Assembly (NCBI RefSeq): GCF_008795955.1
Contig: NZ_VMHN01000011.1
Span: 62,001 to 126,000 of the forward strand
From: Marinobacter denitrificans
Lineage (GTDB): Bacteria; Pseudomonadota; Gammaproteobacteria; Pseudomonadales; Oleiphilaceae
DNA: 64,000 nucleotides
Direction of reading: 5' to 3'
Part shown: positions 62,962 through 64,000 of the stretch, piece by piece
Layout of the letters: every line of letters begins with the position of its first letter
Position numbering within the stretch: position 1 is the first letter of the stretch
The notes under the pieces: model-generated
What the model was told of the DNA's origin: nothing
Database searches by the model: none
Seen by the model: the letters and a program-made list of their open reading frames with translations, nothing else
Program-made: the position numbers and the translations under genes

Positions 62962-63999
62962 TCATGATTCATTCATCTTAAATTTCTTATTAAGGAGTTC
63001 GACGGCGGCTTCGATATCAGATTCTGAAAGACCCTCAATTTGAATCTTGCAAACACCGTCAGCTGAAACAGTTCGCTTGAGAACCTTTTTTCCATCTTTG
63101 CTTGCATAAACTTTTAGCGGAATTGACGAAGTGGGTGTTGATGGAGCCCTGACCGCGCTTTTAAGAGCAGCAACTACCTGATCATAGTTAAGCAATTCGC
63201 GACCCTCTTTCAGCGATTCTTTGCGATCCTCAAGAAGTTCCTCCGCCCTGGCAAAAAGCTTCTCAGGGTTTTTCTTCTTAAGTTTCGAAATGATCTCGCC
63301 GTAGCTCTGAGCCATATCACTTGGCGCCGGCAGAATTCGAACAAAGATCTCTTCAAGTTCGCAAAGCAGTTTGTAACGTGAAGAAGTCGACTGAGAAAAC
63401 CCTTTGGCCTTACTCAGTTCATTCCAGCTCCTGTATTCACCAAGTTCAATCAAACGCTCATAAGCCTGAGCCTTTTCAAAGAAAGAGACATCCTTGCTGT
63501 CATTCTCAAGCAAACTCAAAGCTCTAACGTCTACGTTAGGAACATCACCCACAAATGTTTTGAAGTTGACGCCGGCGATACGACATGCGGCCCTACGTCG
63601 CGACCCATAAAGTAGCTCAAACCGTCCATCTGATTTCGGACGCACCATCCCAGGGTACTGGTTGCCACCACCAGAGCGAATTGTCGGTAAAATATCCGAC
63701 AAAGAAATCTCATCAAGGAATTCCTGCTTCCGCTCATTTTCAGGCGATACATCGATGAGTGAAGGATCAATGTCCTGAAGCTCAAAGCTGACACTCTCCT
63801 TGCTGACCGGCATATCGAGAACAACTGAGCTACCTGTTGTTGACGCACCAGCAAGAGCGGCCTTCAATTTCTCGTTGACTGACTCGTACTCACTTTCAAG
63901 ATGTGCAACCTGCTCCTCAAGTTCATCGGTATAGGTTTTCTTCCGGACCGGCTCATTACTAAAGGAATTCAATGCCGGACTTCTTGAACCCTCAAAGTA
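62962..63999 (-). CDS. parB: SopB/P1-type ParB partition protein, start beyond window
   Basis: At least 345 residues. The frame is open to the window edge, so the true N-terminus lies outside; TTG 63972 is only a formal start. Domains: coiled N-terminus, ParB domain with LLYGSRRRAACRIAGVNF and RALSLLENDSKDVSFFEKAQ, helix-turn-helix (LSKAKGFSQSTSSRYKLL), C-terminal dimer domain (GVCKIQIEGLSESDIEAAVE). In such systems parA lies directly upstream, here beyond the edge. The repeat array 70 bases downstream is the likely binding site. Confidence 0.9.
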   Translation of the reverse strand, partial: YFEGSRSPALNSFSNEPVRKKTYTDELEEQVAHLESEYESVNEKLKAALAGASTTGSSVVLDMPVSKESVSFELQDIDPSLIDVSPENERKQEFLDEISLSDILPTIRSGGGNQYPGMVRPKSDGRFELLYGSRRRAACRIAGVNFKTFVGDVPNVDVRALSLLENDSKDVSFFEKAQAYERLIELGEYRSWNELSKAKGFSQSTSSRYKLLCELEEIFVRILPAPSDMAQSYGEIISKLKKKNPEKLFARAEELLEDRKESLKEGRELLNYDQVVAALKSAVRAPSTPTSSIPLKVYASKDGKKVLKRTVSADGVCKIQIEGLSESDIEAAVELLNKKFKMNES

Positions 64000-64000
64000 A

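Overview
The window looks like part of a mobile element from a marine-type gammaproteobacterium (Marinobacter-like is my guess, from gene style only). It is probably a conjugative plasmid or a plasmid-like ICE. It carries a benzoate-degradation block, a nearly complete GI-type (MPF-G, PFL_47xx families) conjugation apparatus, several ParB-type proteins and a tandem palindromic repeat array. No rRNA, tRNA or CRISPR array was seen. No relaxase, replication initiator, ParA or BenR/XylS regulator was recognised, so these probably lie outside the window.

Layout. (1) 1-8740 is a graveyard of insertion sequences: an IS3-family element, an IS1380-type remnant, an IS630-type pseudogene, and a second IS3-family element whose orfB is interrupted by a group II intron, which is itself interrupted by a 2-kb serine-recombinase element. 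(2) 9017-23830 is the catabolic block, all on the minus strand: benE transporter, then in transcription order xylX/benA, xylY/benB, xylZ/benC, xylL/benD, xylT, E, G, F, J, Q, K, I, a broken hydroxychromene-carboxylate isomerase gene, a GST gene and xylH. This is the gene order of the TOL meta operon. Benzoate is imported, converted to catechol, cleaved in meta, and turned into pyruvate and acetyl-CoA. A TGCA-N6-GGATA direct repeat in front of benA fits a BenR/XylS operator. The ben part is visibly more AT-rich than the meta part, and the join near 19.68-19.85 kb carries a gene relic and a G-run. (3) 23888-25534 is a well preserved IS3-family element. (4) 25921-30545 is an accessory part of the element: a membrane-fused spermidine-synthase-like protein, two overlapping genes that together make up a Cas4-like nuclease (the first half also carries a CFI-box), a secreted-protein gene with a nonsense codon, a lipoprotein and small genes. 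(5) 30546-34193 is an IS1595-family element interrupted by an IS21-family element; both have clean target duplications. The IS1595 target duplication is exactly the 8-bp centre of a LexA-type SOS box. (6) 34321-37271 holds a small gene, a 600-residue ParB-like protein and a small membrane protein. (7) 37355-57172 is the transfer apparatus on the minus strand in two operons: PilL-like to TIGR03747, including lytic transglycosylase and TraD; then RAQPRD to TraG, including the VirB4/TraC ATPase and VirB7/8/9/10-like proteins. (8) 57281-59114 is a class-C-like group II intron placed just after a terminator. (9) 59562-64000 is the maintenance region: TIGR03761, DUF2857, a ParB-like protein, eight 34-bp palindromic repeats and a SopB/P1-type ParB running off the end.

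The most interesting signal is a shared palindrome (consensus AAAMGGTCAY-N6-STGACYTTTTRAA) located 57-68 bp before the start codons of four transcription units: both tra operons, the spermidine-synthase/split-Cas4 operon, and the lipoprotein operon. This suggests one regulator co-controls conjugation and the unusual Cas4-like module, which may therefore act during DNA transfer or establishment.
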